The notes beneath the pieces were generated by a model. It saw only the letters and a program-made list of their open reading frames with translations. It ran no database searches and was not told where the DNA came from. DNA of 64,000 bases, from positions 1 through 64,000 of the forward strand of contig CALMSX010000073.1 of assembly GCA_937872515.1 (NCBI GenBank). The letters are read 5' to 3'. Positions 26,701 to 38,300 of the stretch are shown here, in pieces. How positions within the stretch are numbered: the first letter of the stretch is position 1; every line of letters begins with the position of its first letter. This DNA is from an uncultured Bacteroidota bacterium. GTDB lineage: Bacteria > Bacteroidota > Bacteroidia > Chitinophagales > Saprospiraceae. A program made the translations under genes and the position numbers.

Positions 26701-29261
26701 CACCTCCAGCTCAAATAGTGGTTGTAGTTAGAAATGATTGTTACAATCCTGATTTTGGTGTAACCTATCAAAACGTAGTTTTGACAGGAGACTTAAGCAC
26801 CAATGATGCAGGTTCAAACGGAGCTACTTATGGCATAGTAAATGCCAATGGTGGAAACCCTGATATTTGTTTACCAACTGTAGCATCTAATGGTACCTAC
26901 AGCTTTGTATGTGCGACCCTGGGTGAATATAACTTCACAGTAACGGTGTGTAAAAATCAGGAATGTGTGCCAGTACCTCTTACCATTACGGTATTAGAGC
27001 AGGAAAGTTCTACTAATCCGCCGGTGGCTCACCCGGATTATGCGTATACTAAGATGAATACGGCTATCAGTATCAATATAGTAGCCAATGACAAGTGCCA
27101 GAGCCTACCCAACTGTAATCTTGGCACACCTACGATGGTGACCAGTCCTACCAAAGGTAACTACAGCTTTGCAACCGGAATTTATACTCCTTCAAATGGT
27201 TTTGTGGGTAAAGATTCATTCCAGTACAGAATTTGTCAAACTCCGGCTACACCGGTAAGTTGTGATGAAGAATGGGTTTACATTACTGTATTCCCTGGCA
27301 ATGCATCCAACTTTACAAATGCGATGGATGATTATAATCAAACCAATCTGAATCAGCCACTTTCAGTTGGTTCAGGACTTGGGGTAAGAGCAAACGACGT
27401 AGACATTGAAGGTAATAGCACCACAGTAGGCAGCTTTACTAAAACTGTTGCAGGAAAAGGAACCCTTACTATGGCAGCTGACGGAAGTTACAACTTTACT
27501 CCGGTTACTGATTTTGTAGGTTCTGTCGATTTTGCTTATCAGCTTTGTGATAATGGCAGTCCATCCGCTTGCGATAGTGCTACTTTACACATTTTGGTAT
27601 TGGCGAGCCTGCCTACCGGAAGTGTTGGTAACTTTGTGTGGGCCGATGTCAATGGTAACGGGGTACAGAATCCGGGAGAGCTGGGTATAGCTAACATTAC
27701 CGTGAGATTGTACAATGATTTGAATGCGTTAATAGCGACAACAACAACCAATGCATCAGGTATGTACATTTTTGAAAATGTTTTACCGGGAAACTATTAC
27801 GTTAAGTTTGATTATCCTGCAGGGTATGAATTGTCACCTGCATTTGCCGGAACCACGGCAACAGACAGTGACATTACCGGAGCCAATGGAGCTGGAACCA
27901 CCAATATCTTTACAGTAAATCCAGGAGAGTTTAACCTGGATGTAGATGCTGGTTTCTACATCTGTTCAAAAATTGGCAACATCGTATGGTATGATGTAAA
28001 TAAAAACGATAAGTGGGAAACTACTGAAAATGGTATCAATGGTATTCGTGTAGAATTATACAGATTGGTAAATGGAAACTTTATATTCTGGGATTATGAA
28101 ATCACCGGACATAAGCCAAATACACCATCTGATGATGGTTGGTATGAATTCTGCGCTCCTCCGGGAACCTATTATGTAAAGGTTATTTTACCTCCTAACG
28201 GACTGGTACCAGCTAAACCATTTATTGGTGGAAATCCATTTAGAGATAGTGATATTACCGGTGCCAATGGACCTGTAACTACCAACAGTATTACCGTAAA
28301 TGCAGGTCAGAATAAGCTGGATATTGGAGCAGGATTTTATCCTCAGGCCATTGCCGGAAACCTGGTTTGGATGGACAACAACTTGAATGGTATTCAGGAT
28401 AGTGGAGAGCCTAAAGTGAGTGGAGTTTTGGTTCAGGCTTTTGAAGCAGGTACCAATATGCTCTATGGACAAGCAACAACTGATTCTGATGGATTGTATA
28501 AGTTGGGAATGTTGCCTAAAACTGATTTGTACTACAAGTTTACACCACCAAGTGGTTTGAATGCTACCTATGCCAATATGGGTGCAGACAACATCAACAG
28601 CGATGTTGACCACAGCAATGGATACAACACAACAAGGGTATTTAGCATGCAATCTGGGGTATACAATGAAAACATTGACCTTGGTCTGGCATTCGGAGTA
28701 TTGCCTGTAACCTGGGTGAGTGTAAATGCTACCAAAGTAAAAGAAGGACACAAGATCAGCTGGGAAACAGCTAATGAGATCAATCTGGCTTATTACCAGG
28801 TGCAAATCTATGATAACCAGGAAAAATCATTTGTGAACTTATCTGATAAGATCTACCCGGTTGACAACAATCGTCCGGTTAAAAACTACTTCTATCTGAA
28901 TACAGAGGTAGAAAAGAGTGGATGGTTCCACTACAGGGTACGTCAGGTTGACCTGGATGGAAGCGAGAGCTATAGTGACAAAGTGTCAGTAATTAATGAC
29001 GCCAATTCAAGAATCAGCCTGTATCCAAACCCAGCCATCAATGATGTAGAGGTAGGAATAGACCTTGATGAGGAGTCAGATGTGAAAATCTTTGTATATA
29101 ATGTTAGGGGTGACATGGTTTCTGAATTGTCATATAATAGACATTTTGAGAGGGGAAGCCACATCATAACCTTTGATGTATCACAATTACCGGCAGGAGC
29201 TTACACATTTAGCATAGACATTAACGGAAGCATGAAAAATACTATAGTGGTTAAGGATTAA
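23796..29261 (+). CDS. giant surface protein B with SdrD-B-like domains and T9SS type A tail
   Basis: An 1821-aa predicted cell-surface protein. A signal peptide covers about the first 23 residues (MKATLITIAMVCIILLEQG...). The next 180 residues are the N-domain shared with A and C (IRPFENGVDPGSS...FTNGFTIGG). PKD/Ig-like domains follow, with one CSGCPVNNN module at 25105 like those in C. A cadherin-like tandem section precedes three SdrD-B-like domains at about 27610-28690 (GNFVWADVNGNGVQNPGE, GNIVWYDVNKNDKW, GNLVWMDNNLNGIQDSGEP). The last 185 residues are a T9SS type A sorting region (LPVTWVSV...ISLYPNPAINDVEV...QLPAGAYTFSI), which directs export and surface attachment. The function is probably adhesive or structural. 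Confidence 0.92.
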   Translation: MKATLITIAMVCIILLEQGFSQVTGVKYLMKYNTTTCKFDACIVITAGSATTAPQRAQFNSQYSVVVPTGTTISIGENDSHNPIQNNQTYGGTTPLKWVISSAVLSPAAAPTLDFHSITPTLSPTSFYNNLATNDTVRLFSLNVNPMPSCGVGIRPFENGVDPGSSAAGMNGGDFTNGFTIGGTAQDYTGNLGTITAKPVPMSAVATCTAGININLTMNGNACQNTFTYAWSGPGGYTSSTQDVAFTPAVYETNGGTYQVIVTDNLQCKDTLTIDAYPKPSGGPDVLLCDPGTITLKGTNPASGNWTPGGSNPLGAVLGSTSNGEASLDMSFAEDGLYSYIYTAGTCSDTTVVRKFNANAGDDPAPLDCYASSSTTLAATGTGDWSLGAGSAGTALIADINDPNTEVGQFSVAGNYYFVWNSGGCTDTVLVVAGSNCSGCPVNNNILNQPGTTTFCGLSEAVTLDGNAANPVGGTYLWEHKIDNGPWVVASGLFQGEDYVTGNLTDGVHSFRRLYYNTSGTPCTDTSNVIALTVEVIPSQPTGLAANPNPVCLGNIINVSVNNISGSTYTWTASSPDAGLVSSSTNSTTMTPTAAGLYIVSVTRTVNGCESTAASLGVSATTTPPTPADVTWADPSACEGSDGSITIGGLAGSTAYVVNYTRNGVPVTISRTTNGSGDLTIIGLKAGSYANITLSIGTCTSGAYVGPIDLNNPNAPSPPANITATEVDICANATTTVSVSNNPGATYAWSSSDPTVLVLNAPSTSNSAVFRGVSEGTAIVSVTQNVGGCVSIPSTIEINVAPAAPTPSNISGQNPTVCEGLDGSLTFTGLPTNSSFDLGYRRNGIDNTASITTNGAGTAVLGGLNAGSYTNFQLTNEFGCVSGIFAGPVTLSDPATSLPSNLTAGPNPACLGSVVNLSLTNVTGASYNWSASSESAGLAGSSSNNTTMTPVSAGSYTISVTQTVAGCTSPPAQIVVVVRNDCYNPDFGVTYQNVVLTGDLSTNDAGSNGATYGIVNANGGNPDICLPTVASNGTYSFVCATLGEYNFTVTVCKNQECVPVPLTITVLEQESSTNPPVAHPDYAYTKMNTAISINIVANDKCQSLPNCNLGTPTMVTSPTKGNYSFATGIYTPSNGFVGKDSFQYRICQTPATPVSCDEEWVYITVFPGNASNFTNAMDDYNQTNLNQPLSVGSGLGVRANDVDIEGNSTTVGSFTKTVAGKGTLTMAADGSYNFTPVTDFVGSVDFAYQLCDNGSPSACDSATLHILVLASLPTGSVGNFVWADVNGNGVQNPGELGIANITVRLYNDLNALIATTTTNASGMYIFENVLPGNYYVKFDYPAGYELSPAFAGTTATDSDITGANGAGTTNIFTVNPGEFNLDVDAGFYICSKIGNIVWYDVNKNDKWETTENGINGIRVELYRLVNGNFIFWDYEITGHKPNTPSDDGWYEFCAPPGTYYVKVILPPNGLVPAKPFIGGNPFRDSDITGANGPVTTNSITVNAGQNKLDIGAGFYPQAIAGNLVWMDNNLNGIQDSGEPKVSGVLVQAFEAGTNMLYGQATTDSDGLYKLGMLPKTDLYYKFTPPSGLNATYANMGADNINSDVDHSNGYNTTRVFSMQSGVYNENIDLGLAFGVLPVTWVSVNATKVKEGHKISWETANEINLAYYQVQIYDNQEKSFVNLSDKIYPVDNNRPVKNYFYLNTEVEKSGWFHYRVRQVDLDGSESYSDKVSVINDANSRISLYPNPAINDVEVGIDLDEESDVKIFVYNVRGDMVSELSYNRHFERGSHIITFDVSQLPAGAYTFSIDINGSMKNTIVVKD

Positions 29262-29276
29262 TAGACCTTGTAAATA

Positions 29277-29318
29277 ATTGCTCAGCCACAAAGACCCCTG
29301 TCCGAGTGGCTGAGCAAT
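29277..29318 (+). terminator. stem-loop after gene B
   Basis: A 13-bp perfect stem (ATTGCTCAGCCAC and complement) with a 16-base loop. The T-run (29335-29341) starts about 16 bases after the stem, so termination may be partial. It ends 40 bases before gene C. Confidence 0.55.
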
Positions 29319-29358
29319 CCATATAAAAAACCGATTTTTTTAATAGACTGAGAATCCG

Positions 29359-32300
29359 ATGATTAGGAGCCTAACCTACAAAGCCGTGTGCTTAGCAATT
29401 TGCTTATTTGCAGTTGTTAGAGGGCAAGCACAAGGTGTAACAGGGGTTAAATTTCAAATGAGATTTGACACCACAACCTGCCTTTTTGACTGTTATCTCA
29501 TAGTAACAGAGGGGTCTGCGACCACTGCAGCTCAGCGGGCGCAGTTTAACGCCCAATATTCCATTGTAACACCTGCAGGTAGTTTTATAGAGGTAGATAC
29601 CTCTTACATGCCGCTGGTTGGTAATCAAACTTATGGTGGTATAACCCCCATGCAATGGACACTCACCAATCACATCTATGCACCCTGTGTGCAACCCCAA
29701 AATGATTTTCACAGCATTATTCCTGTATTATCTCCTGCGAGTTTTTACAACGACCTAAATACAGGAGATACAGTGCGTTTGTTTAGCCTTCGTGTAACTC
29801 CTATTCCTGCTTGTGCTGATGACATAAGAATATTTAAAAATGGCATTGACCCTAGCTCAAGTTCACCATGTATGGGATCAGGTGACTTTAATAATGGTTT
29901 CACAGTCGGAGGTCCAGCTCAGGATTATAGAGGAAATTTACCTCAAGTCTATCCGCCCAAACCTGCATTAGACGCAGAAGTTTCGTGCGGATCTGGCATT
30001 CATATTGATCTTACAGCTACTACTTCTTCTTGTCAGGGTCCACTTAGCTATCAATGGTCGGGCCCGTCTACCTCAACCACCAATGAAGATATCAACATCG
30101 TAAGTACCAGTGCTGCCTATCACGGCAACTATACGGTAACAGTAACCGACGCCTACGGTTGCAGCAATACTGCGGTGTATTACGGAGAAAATAAACCCAA
30201 TGCAGGTGTCGACAATTCGACCTGCGCCGGAGGTAGTATACTGCTGGATGCAGTAACACCCAACACCGGAGTTTGGGTTCAGGATACCAATAATGGATTT
30301 GGAGCTTCACTATCATCCACCTCAGGAGGCAATGCCACTGCCAGTTTTAATGCAGCTGCCTCGGGGGATTTTAACTTTATATACAATACAGTAAGCTGTA
30401 GCGATACTGTAAAAATTACAGTGGCAACCCAGGAAGCGGGAGATCCACCTGCTTTTGAAGACTGTTTTTCCACCGCTGTAGTCACTTTGGCAGCGGAAGG
30501 AACCGGTTCATGGACCTTGGGGGCGGGAAGCTCAGGCAGTGTAACCATATCACCGCTTAACAGCCCTACTGCAACTTTATCTGGCTTTACAGCTCCAGGT
30601 ACTTATTTTTTAAACTGGAACAACGGTTCTTGTACCGATCAGGTAGTTGTATCTGTGGGCAATGTATGTGCATGTCCAATTGACAACAACATTATCAATG
30701 ATCCTTCTATAACCTCCTATTGTGGTACTGCCAGTGGAATTTTGATAACAGGAAGTACACCCAATCCGGGAGGAGGTGTTTATACCTGGGAATACAGCAC
30801 AGACGGTTTCAGCTTTATAACAGCTCCCGGCAGCAACAGCGCCAGAAACTATACCACCGGAACGCTCACCGAAGGAACTTATTACTTTAGAAGAAAATAT
30901 GAAACCACCTCAGGTATTATTTGTGAGGACATTTCGAATTCTGTATTGATTGTTGTGACTGGAAAACCAGCTGCGCCAGCAATTGCCTCCAATAGCCCTA
31001 TTTGCGAGGGTGATGATCTGGAAATCACAGCAGAATTTGTAGGTGGAGCATTTTATAACTGGTCGGGCCCATTCGGGGGATCAACAGATATGAATGTATA
31101 CATCAATGAAGCCACAATCAGTAATGCTGGTACGTATACATTAATCATAGATATCAATGGTTGTCAGAGTGATCCGACAAACATAAATGTGGTTATTAAA
31201 CCCAAGCCACAGCTACCCGATATTACTACCAATGCCCCTGTTTGTGCAGGTGATACCATTCATTTTTCTACGCCGGTAGTAGCAGGGGGTACTTATTCAT
31301 GGTTTGGACCAGCGTTTAGTCCTTATTCTACAGACAGGACGCCCTTTGTGGCCAATGCATCAACAGGGGTTGCAGGCGTTTATTACCTGACCGTTGAAAA
31401 AGATGGATGTATAAGTGAGCCCAACAATATAGATATCCTAGTTAAGGGACTGCCTTCATTGCCTCAATTTATTACCAATTCACCTGTTTGTGAAGGAGAC
31501 ACTTTGGAGCTGACAGCCCAGGTTGTAACAAATGCCACTTATACATGGACCGGCCCGGTAGCAGTACCATCGGTTCAGAATCCTAAATTGAGTCCAGTCA
31601 CTGCAGCTCATGCTGGAAGATACCTTTTACAATTAACAGTAGATGGGTGCGAGAGCGATACCTTTGGACTCAATGTTCAATTGAAAGCCAAGCCGGCAAA
31701 GCCTGTTATTACAGTAGAATCACCTATATGTGAAGGCGATAGCCTGATCTTTACCTCAGATTTGCACACGGGCGTTACCTATATGTGGACAACCAATGCA
31801 AGCAGTACTTTTACCAGCTCGGAGCAAAATCCGGTAAGGTTAAATGCCACCCCTAACATGAGTGGTAAATACATATTAAAGACCCTTTTGGATGGCTGTT
31901 ACAGCGATACAGTTCAAGTAAATGCTCTGGTAAAACCAACACCTGCTATTCCGGTGCTTACCTCTAACGGTCCTATTTGTGCAGGTGATACATTGACTCT
32001 AACGGCCACTGTAGCTGATACCAATATTGTGGTAGCATGGGTAGGAGTTACTACTCTTGATTCTATAAAGATCCACAGCATTGAAAATGCTACCGTGGGA
32101 ATGACTGGCCTCTATACTGCCAAATCTATACTCAACGGTTGCGAGAGCGGTAATGACAGCCTGATGGTCACCGTGAAGCCTAATCCAATAACCCCACCAA
32201 TGGCTTATAATGGACCTTTGTGTGCGGAAGATGTGATTGAATTGACCGCTGATACTGTTGCCAATGCAGCTTATGCATGGTCAGGTCCGGGCGGATACAC

Positions 32301-35300
32301 CAGCAACATTCAGAACCCTGTTATCAACAATGCAACGCCGGCAATGTCTGGTAAGTATTACCTTCAGATTACGTTAAATGGATGTATCAGCCAAAAAGAC
32401 TCAACAGATGTATTGGTAAAGCCTAGACCCGTTGTACCCGTGAATGCATCTAACAGCCCGGTTTGTGAAGAAGATGATATTAAATTAACGGCTGCTACCC
32501 TGGCTGGTGCGACCTATGCCTGGACAGGTCCGGGTGGGTTTATCAGTGCAGATCAGAATCCTGTTATTGCCAATGCGGCCTTGACCAATGCAGGCAATTA
32601 TATTTTAAAAGTAACGGTAGATGGTTGTACCAGTCATGCGGATACCATCGCCGTAACAGTAAAAGATAAACCCAACACGCCCGATATTACTTCCAATAGT
32701 CCGGTTTGTGCCGAACAGAATTTACAACTGAATACTACTGCTACTGGGGTTAGTTATGCTTGGACAGGCCCGGATGGCTTTACCAGCAATGTACAAAACC
32801 CTGTTATAACTGCTGCTACAGTAGCGAAAACAGGAGAATACGTATTGGTGGTAGAGGCTAATGGTTGTAAGAGTGATACCACACGATATACTGCTACAGT
32901 AAAGGCAAAACCAATTGCCCCAACCCTGCTTAGTAACAGCCCGGTGTGTGAAAATGATGAAATCCAGCTGAGCATGGTCCCTGTAACAGGAGCCAGCTAT
33001 CAATGGACAGGACCAAATGGTTTTAACTCATTAGTCGCAAATCCAACCATAACCAGCGCGGTCTTAACCGATGCAGGTATTTATAAAGGCAAAGTAGTGG
33101 TTGACGGTTGTACAAGTGACGAAGCTCAATTGACAGTAGTTGTCAATGACAGGCCAGATGCTCCCACCATCAATCACAACAGTCCTGTTTGCGAGGGCGA
33201 GCTGTTAACCTTGTCAACACCTATAGTTGGCGGTGCCAGCTACACCTGGATCAATCCGGCCGGAGCAACACAATCCGGTTCTTCGATTACCATCAACAAT
33301 GCACAACTGACGGATGGTGGAGAATACAAACTAGTTATTGCCACCAATAATTGTCAAAGTCCGGAAACATCTGTAACCATCACGGTTAAGGCTAAGCCTG
33401 TACTTCCTGATGTAAGCTCCAATTCACCAATATGTGAAGGAGAAGATTTGATATTCACGATTAACAATAGCGTTTCTGGTACGTATACCTGGCTGAATAA
33501 CAACGACGTACAATTCAGTACAGATGCCAATGCCACTGTCATTGCTGCATCCCCAACTAATTCAGGGGTGTACAAAGTAAAAGTAGAAGTCAATGGTTGT
33601 GAAAGTGAATGGGCCAACGAAAATGTTACCATTAAACCAACGCCTAATACTCCAGTATTGAGTTACAATGGTCCAATATGTGAGGGAGATAATCTGGTAT
33701 TAACTGCACCCTCTTTGCCGGGTTTGGTTTATGTATGGCAAAATGTTAAAGGTGAAGTAGTAGGCAACAATGCTGTGGCCATCATTCCAGGTGCGTTACC
33801 TGTAAATTCAGGAACTTACACCCTTAATGTGGATGAGGCAGGTTGTCCGGCTACACCTGCAACCATAGATGTAGTTGTGAATGCAAAACCTCAGGCACCT
33901 GCCTTGGTTTCCAATGGCCCTGTTTGCGAAGGTGAAACATTGCAATTTGAAGGAGAAGTGATAGCAGGAGCCAACTATATTTGGACTGATGCTTTGGGAA
34001 CCGTATTGAGCAATTCTTCAGTTTATAGTATTAGTAACAGCCAACCCGCTCATACTGGTACCTATTTTCTGGAGGTAGAATTGAATAACTGTTTTAGCGA
34101 TCGATCAAATATAGACGCTACCGTGTATGCAAAACCTTCTTTACCAAATATCCAGGCCAATACACCACTTTGTGAAGGAGAAACATTGGTCTTTAGTACG
34201 GATGTTATTGCAGGAGGTTTATATAACTGGACCGATCCGTCAGGAGCAAACATCTCCAACGCATCAGACTTCAGCATAGGTGGCGTATTGCCATCTATGG
34301 CAGGCAATTATGGTCTTGTAGTAACCGTCAATGGATGTGCCAGTGATCAGGCATTAGAGAATATAACCATATTCTCAAAAACACCAGATCCGGTCATATC
34401 AGGAGATGCAGAATTATGTGAAGGAGAAAATTTAATATTAACTACTCCGGATTTACCGGGTGCTAGCTACGAGTGGAAAAATCCATTTGGAGCCACCGTA
34501 AGTATCAGCTCTGAACTGCGCATAGACAATATACAAACCAGCGGTGCCGGCAGATATACAATTATTCAAACAATAGACGGCTGTCCAAGTGATGAACAGT
34601 TTGTGGATGTAATCATCAATGAAATTCCTGCTAAACCGGTTATCAATAACAATTCACCTATTTGTGAAGGAGAAACCCTTGTATTAACAGTTGACAACCT
34701 GGCTGGGTATCAGCTTGTATGGACCGGTCCAAGTGGTAATAATTTGGGCAATGCGAATGATGTAACCCTCAGTGGAGCACAACCGGCTCATAGTGGTAAA
34801 TATCAAGTGCAGGCCAGTTCAAAAGGATGTTTGAGTGAAGTGGCGGAAACAGATGTAATTGTCAATGCAAAACCTGCTCAACCAGCTATTATAACCAATA
34901 GTCCAGTATGTGAAGGAGAAGCAATTTTGCTTCAAACCAGTTCTATTGCCAATGGTCAATATATTTGGACCAATCCTCAGGGAAATGTAATGGTAAATCA
35001 GAATCAACATACCCTGGCAAATGCAAGTTTGTCCATGGGCGGCAACTATACTTTGTCAATCGAAGTGAATGGATGTATCTCTGATCAAACTACTACCCTT
35101 GTGGAAGTTAAACCACTTCCGCAAAAACCAAACATCATTGGTAATTCACCTGTATGTGAAGGTACGGATATAATTTTCTCTACGGATGTAGTAAGTGGGG
35201 CAGTATATAGCTGGACCAATGCAGCAGGTACAGAGTTATCAACCACAAATGAGTTAATCCTTTCCAATGTAAGTACCACAGATGAGGGTAACTATAGTTT

Positions 35301-38300
35301 GGTTGTAAGTGTAGATGGATGTGCAAGCGAAGAAACCGATGCACAAGCGGTAGTCAAACTTAATCCTATTCTGCCTATCATTATTGCTAATACCTCAATC
35401 TGTGAAGGTGAAAACTTGCAGTTGGAGGTAACCAATATTCAGGCTGGTGCTCAATACACCTGGCGTCATCCGGATGGACTACAATCTCAAACGGGCAGTA
35501 TTTGGACAATCAATAACGCATCTATTAATGATGCAGGGACTTATGAAGTAATAGCTATAATTGATGGATGTAGTAGCGAAAAGGCCACTGCTACCATCAA
35601 TGTAAAAGCAAATCCTGTTGTTGATTTTGTTTCCGATAACACACCATTGTGTGATGGAGGAGACCTTATCTTATCAACAGGTGGAACAGCTGGTGCCACC
35701 TTCAACTGGTATTTCAGCAATGTTCAGGTTGGTACAGGAACTACATTAACAATAAACGATGCAGGGCTTGCCAATTCAGGTATTTATGAAGTTAAAGCAA
35801 GCTGGAATGGCTGTGATAGTGAAGTAAAACAAATCAACAGCATTATAACTCCCAATCCTGCAACGCCCATCATTTTAATATCATCTCCCATATGTGAAGG
35901 TGAACAAGCAGTATTCAGCACAGCTGTGGTAAGCGGTGCTACTTATTTCTGGTACAATGTTTTGAATGTTGAAGTTTCAACAACCAATAGTTATACCATA
36001 TCAAACGTTAGTGGAGCTGACGCTGGTCAGTATTCACTCAAGTTGGTAGTAGACGGATGTGAAAGCCCGTTGGCTACTACAAATCTGGCAGTAAAACCCT
36101 TGCCTGTTTTGCCGGTCATCGATTCAAATAGTCCTGTTTGTGAAGGAGAGGAACTTACCTTTGAAACGAGTGCAGTCCCAGGTGTGACTTACGTTTGGAC
36201 CAAATCGGGCGTACAGGTTGGTACGGGAGCGTCTCTTGTAATTCCAAACGGTCAGCTGACCGATGGGGGCACTTACGAGTTGGTTGCCACATTAGATGGT
36301 TGTTCTGTCGGTCCGGTTAACACCGTTGCCAATGTAAAGGCAAAACCGGCTATCCCTGCCATTAACAACAACGGTCCTCTTTGTACTGGAGAAGATGCAA
36401 TTTTGTCTACATCTGCAATTGCAGATCAATATGTATGGTCAGGTGTAAATGGATTTAGCGGCACCGGCAACCAAGTTACGATAACAGGAGTTGACGTGGC
36501 AAAGGCTGGAGACTATCAGCTTTATGTTGTTGTCGATGGTTGTCAAAGTGATGTAGCTACAACCACCCTGGAGATCAATGAAAAACCATCTCTTCCGGTA
36601 ATAGCCAACAATTCGCCCCTTTGTTCTGGCGAAGACCTGGTGTTGTCCAGCAATATTTATATAGGTGGAATTTATACCTGGTATGATCCAACTGGTACCA
36701 TCCTTGGAGGAAGTGACAATCTTACTCTAAATAATATTCAAGTAAGTCATCAGGGAAATTATGCTGTTGAAGTGGTGGTAAATGGATGTAAAAGCGACAA
36801 GGCCACAACCACTGTGTCAGTGAAGGCTACACCTGCTCAACCCATTGTAAATTCAAACAGCCCGGTATGTGTAGGTGAAGATATCATGCTAACTACAGCA
36901 GCAGTCAGTGGCGCTACCTATGGTTGGTCAGGTCCTGCACTGTTTACTTCTGTTTTCCAGAATCCACAAATAACAAGTGCTCAATTGGTCAACGGAGGCA
37001 TCTATACCTTATTGGTTACCGTTGATGGTTGTACTTCTCCGGCAGCAACTGTTGACGTGAGGGTTGAGAATTGTGCTTGTCCGATTGACAATAATGATGT
37101 CCAACAACCTGCCACTACCTTCTATTGTGGAAACTCAGGATCTATTTTGTTGACGGGTAGTACACCTACTCCGGCTGGCGGTAGCTTTAGATGGGAATAC
37201 AGCATAGATGGAAGTAATTTTAGTGGGGCTTCAGGCACTAATAATCAGCGTGATTACCAAACGCCGGATTTAGGTGTTGGTCTCCATTATTTCAGAAGAG
37301 TATATTATACAACTACAGGCATTATTTGTGAAGAATCAAGCAATGTACTGGTTGTAGAAGTAAGAGAAAAACCCATTTTATCGGCACCAAGCAATAATGG
37401 ACCATTGTGTGAGGGTGAGGATTTGCAGTTGCAAGTTGCTGCCTTAGCAGGATCAAATTACAGTTGGTCAGGTCCAGGTGGATTTGTATCCACTCTACAG
37501 AACCCGGTTGTCAATGGAGTTGATTTAACCGATGGGGGCATTTATGATGTGTTTGCCACAGTCAATGGCTGTAATTCGGATGCTCAAACCACCCTTGTAG
37601 AAGTAAAAGAAAAACCAGCACTTCCTCAAATCATTTCCAATAGCCCTATTTGTGAAGGTGGAGATATTGAATTGGAAGTAGCTGCCATAGCGGGTGCAAC
37701 TTATGAGTGGACAGGACCCGTAACTGGTCTTGCCAATCAGGCAAAGATTACCATTACTTCTGCTACCACAGCAAAACAGGGAAGTTATGGAGTAAGAGTG
37801 CTGGTCAATGGTTGTTATAGTGACTTGGCTACCACGGATGTTGTGGTAATCAAAAAAGAAGCTGCACCAACACTTCAATCCAATGCTCCACTGTGTGAAG
37901 GCGAAACCCTTGAAATTTCAGCCAATGCTATCAGCAATGCATTATACCAATGGGGTGGTCCGAAAACGATAATGGATAATTCCAATGCCATACAATTGAG
38001 CGGAGTTGACTTATCTTTTGCAGGAAAATACACATTGACCGTGATTAACAATGGCTGTGCAAGTTTGCCGGCAGAAATTGATGTCACCATAAAACAAAAA
38101 CCGTCACAGCCTCAGGTTTCCAGCAATAGCCCGGTATGTTTGGGTGATCCGATCGAACTGTTTGCTACGGCACAATCAGGTGTTATTTTTGATTGGAACG
38201 GACCAGCCACATTTAGTTCAAATGTTGCAAATCCTGTGATAGCTGTTTCTGTTTTGGCCAATGCGGGATTGTATACCCTCACTACCGAGTTGAATGGTTG

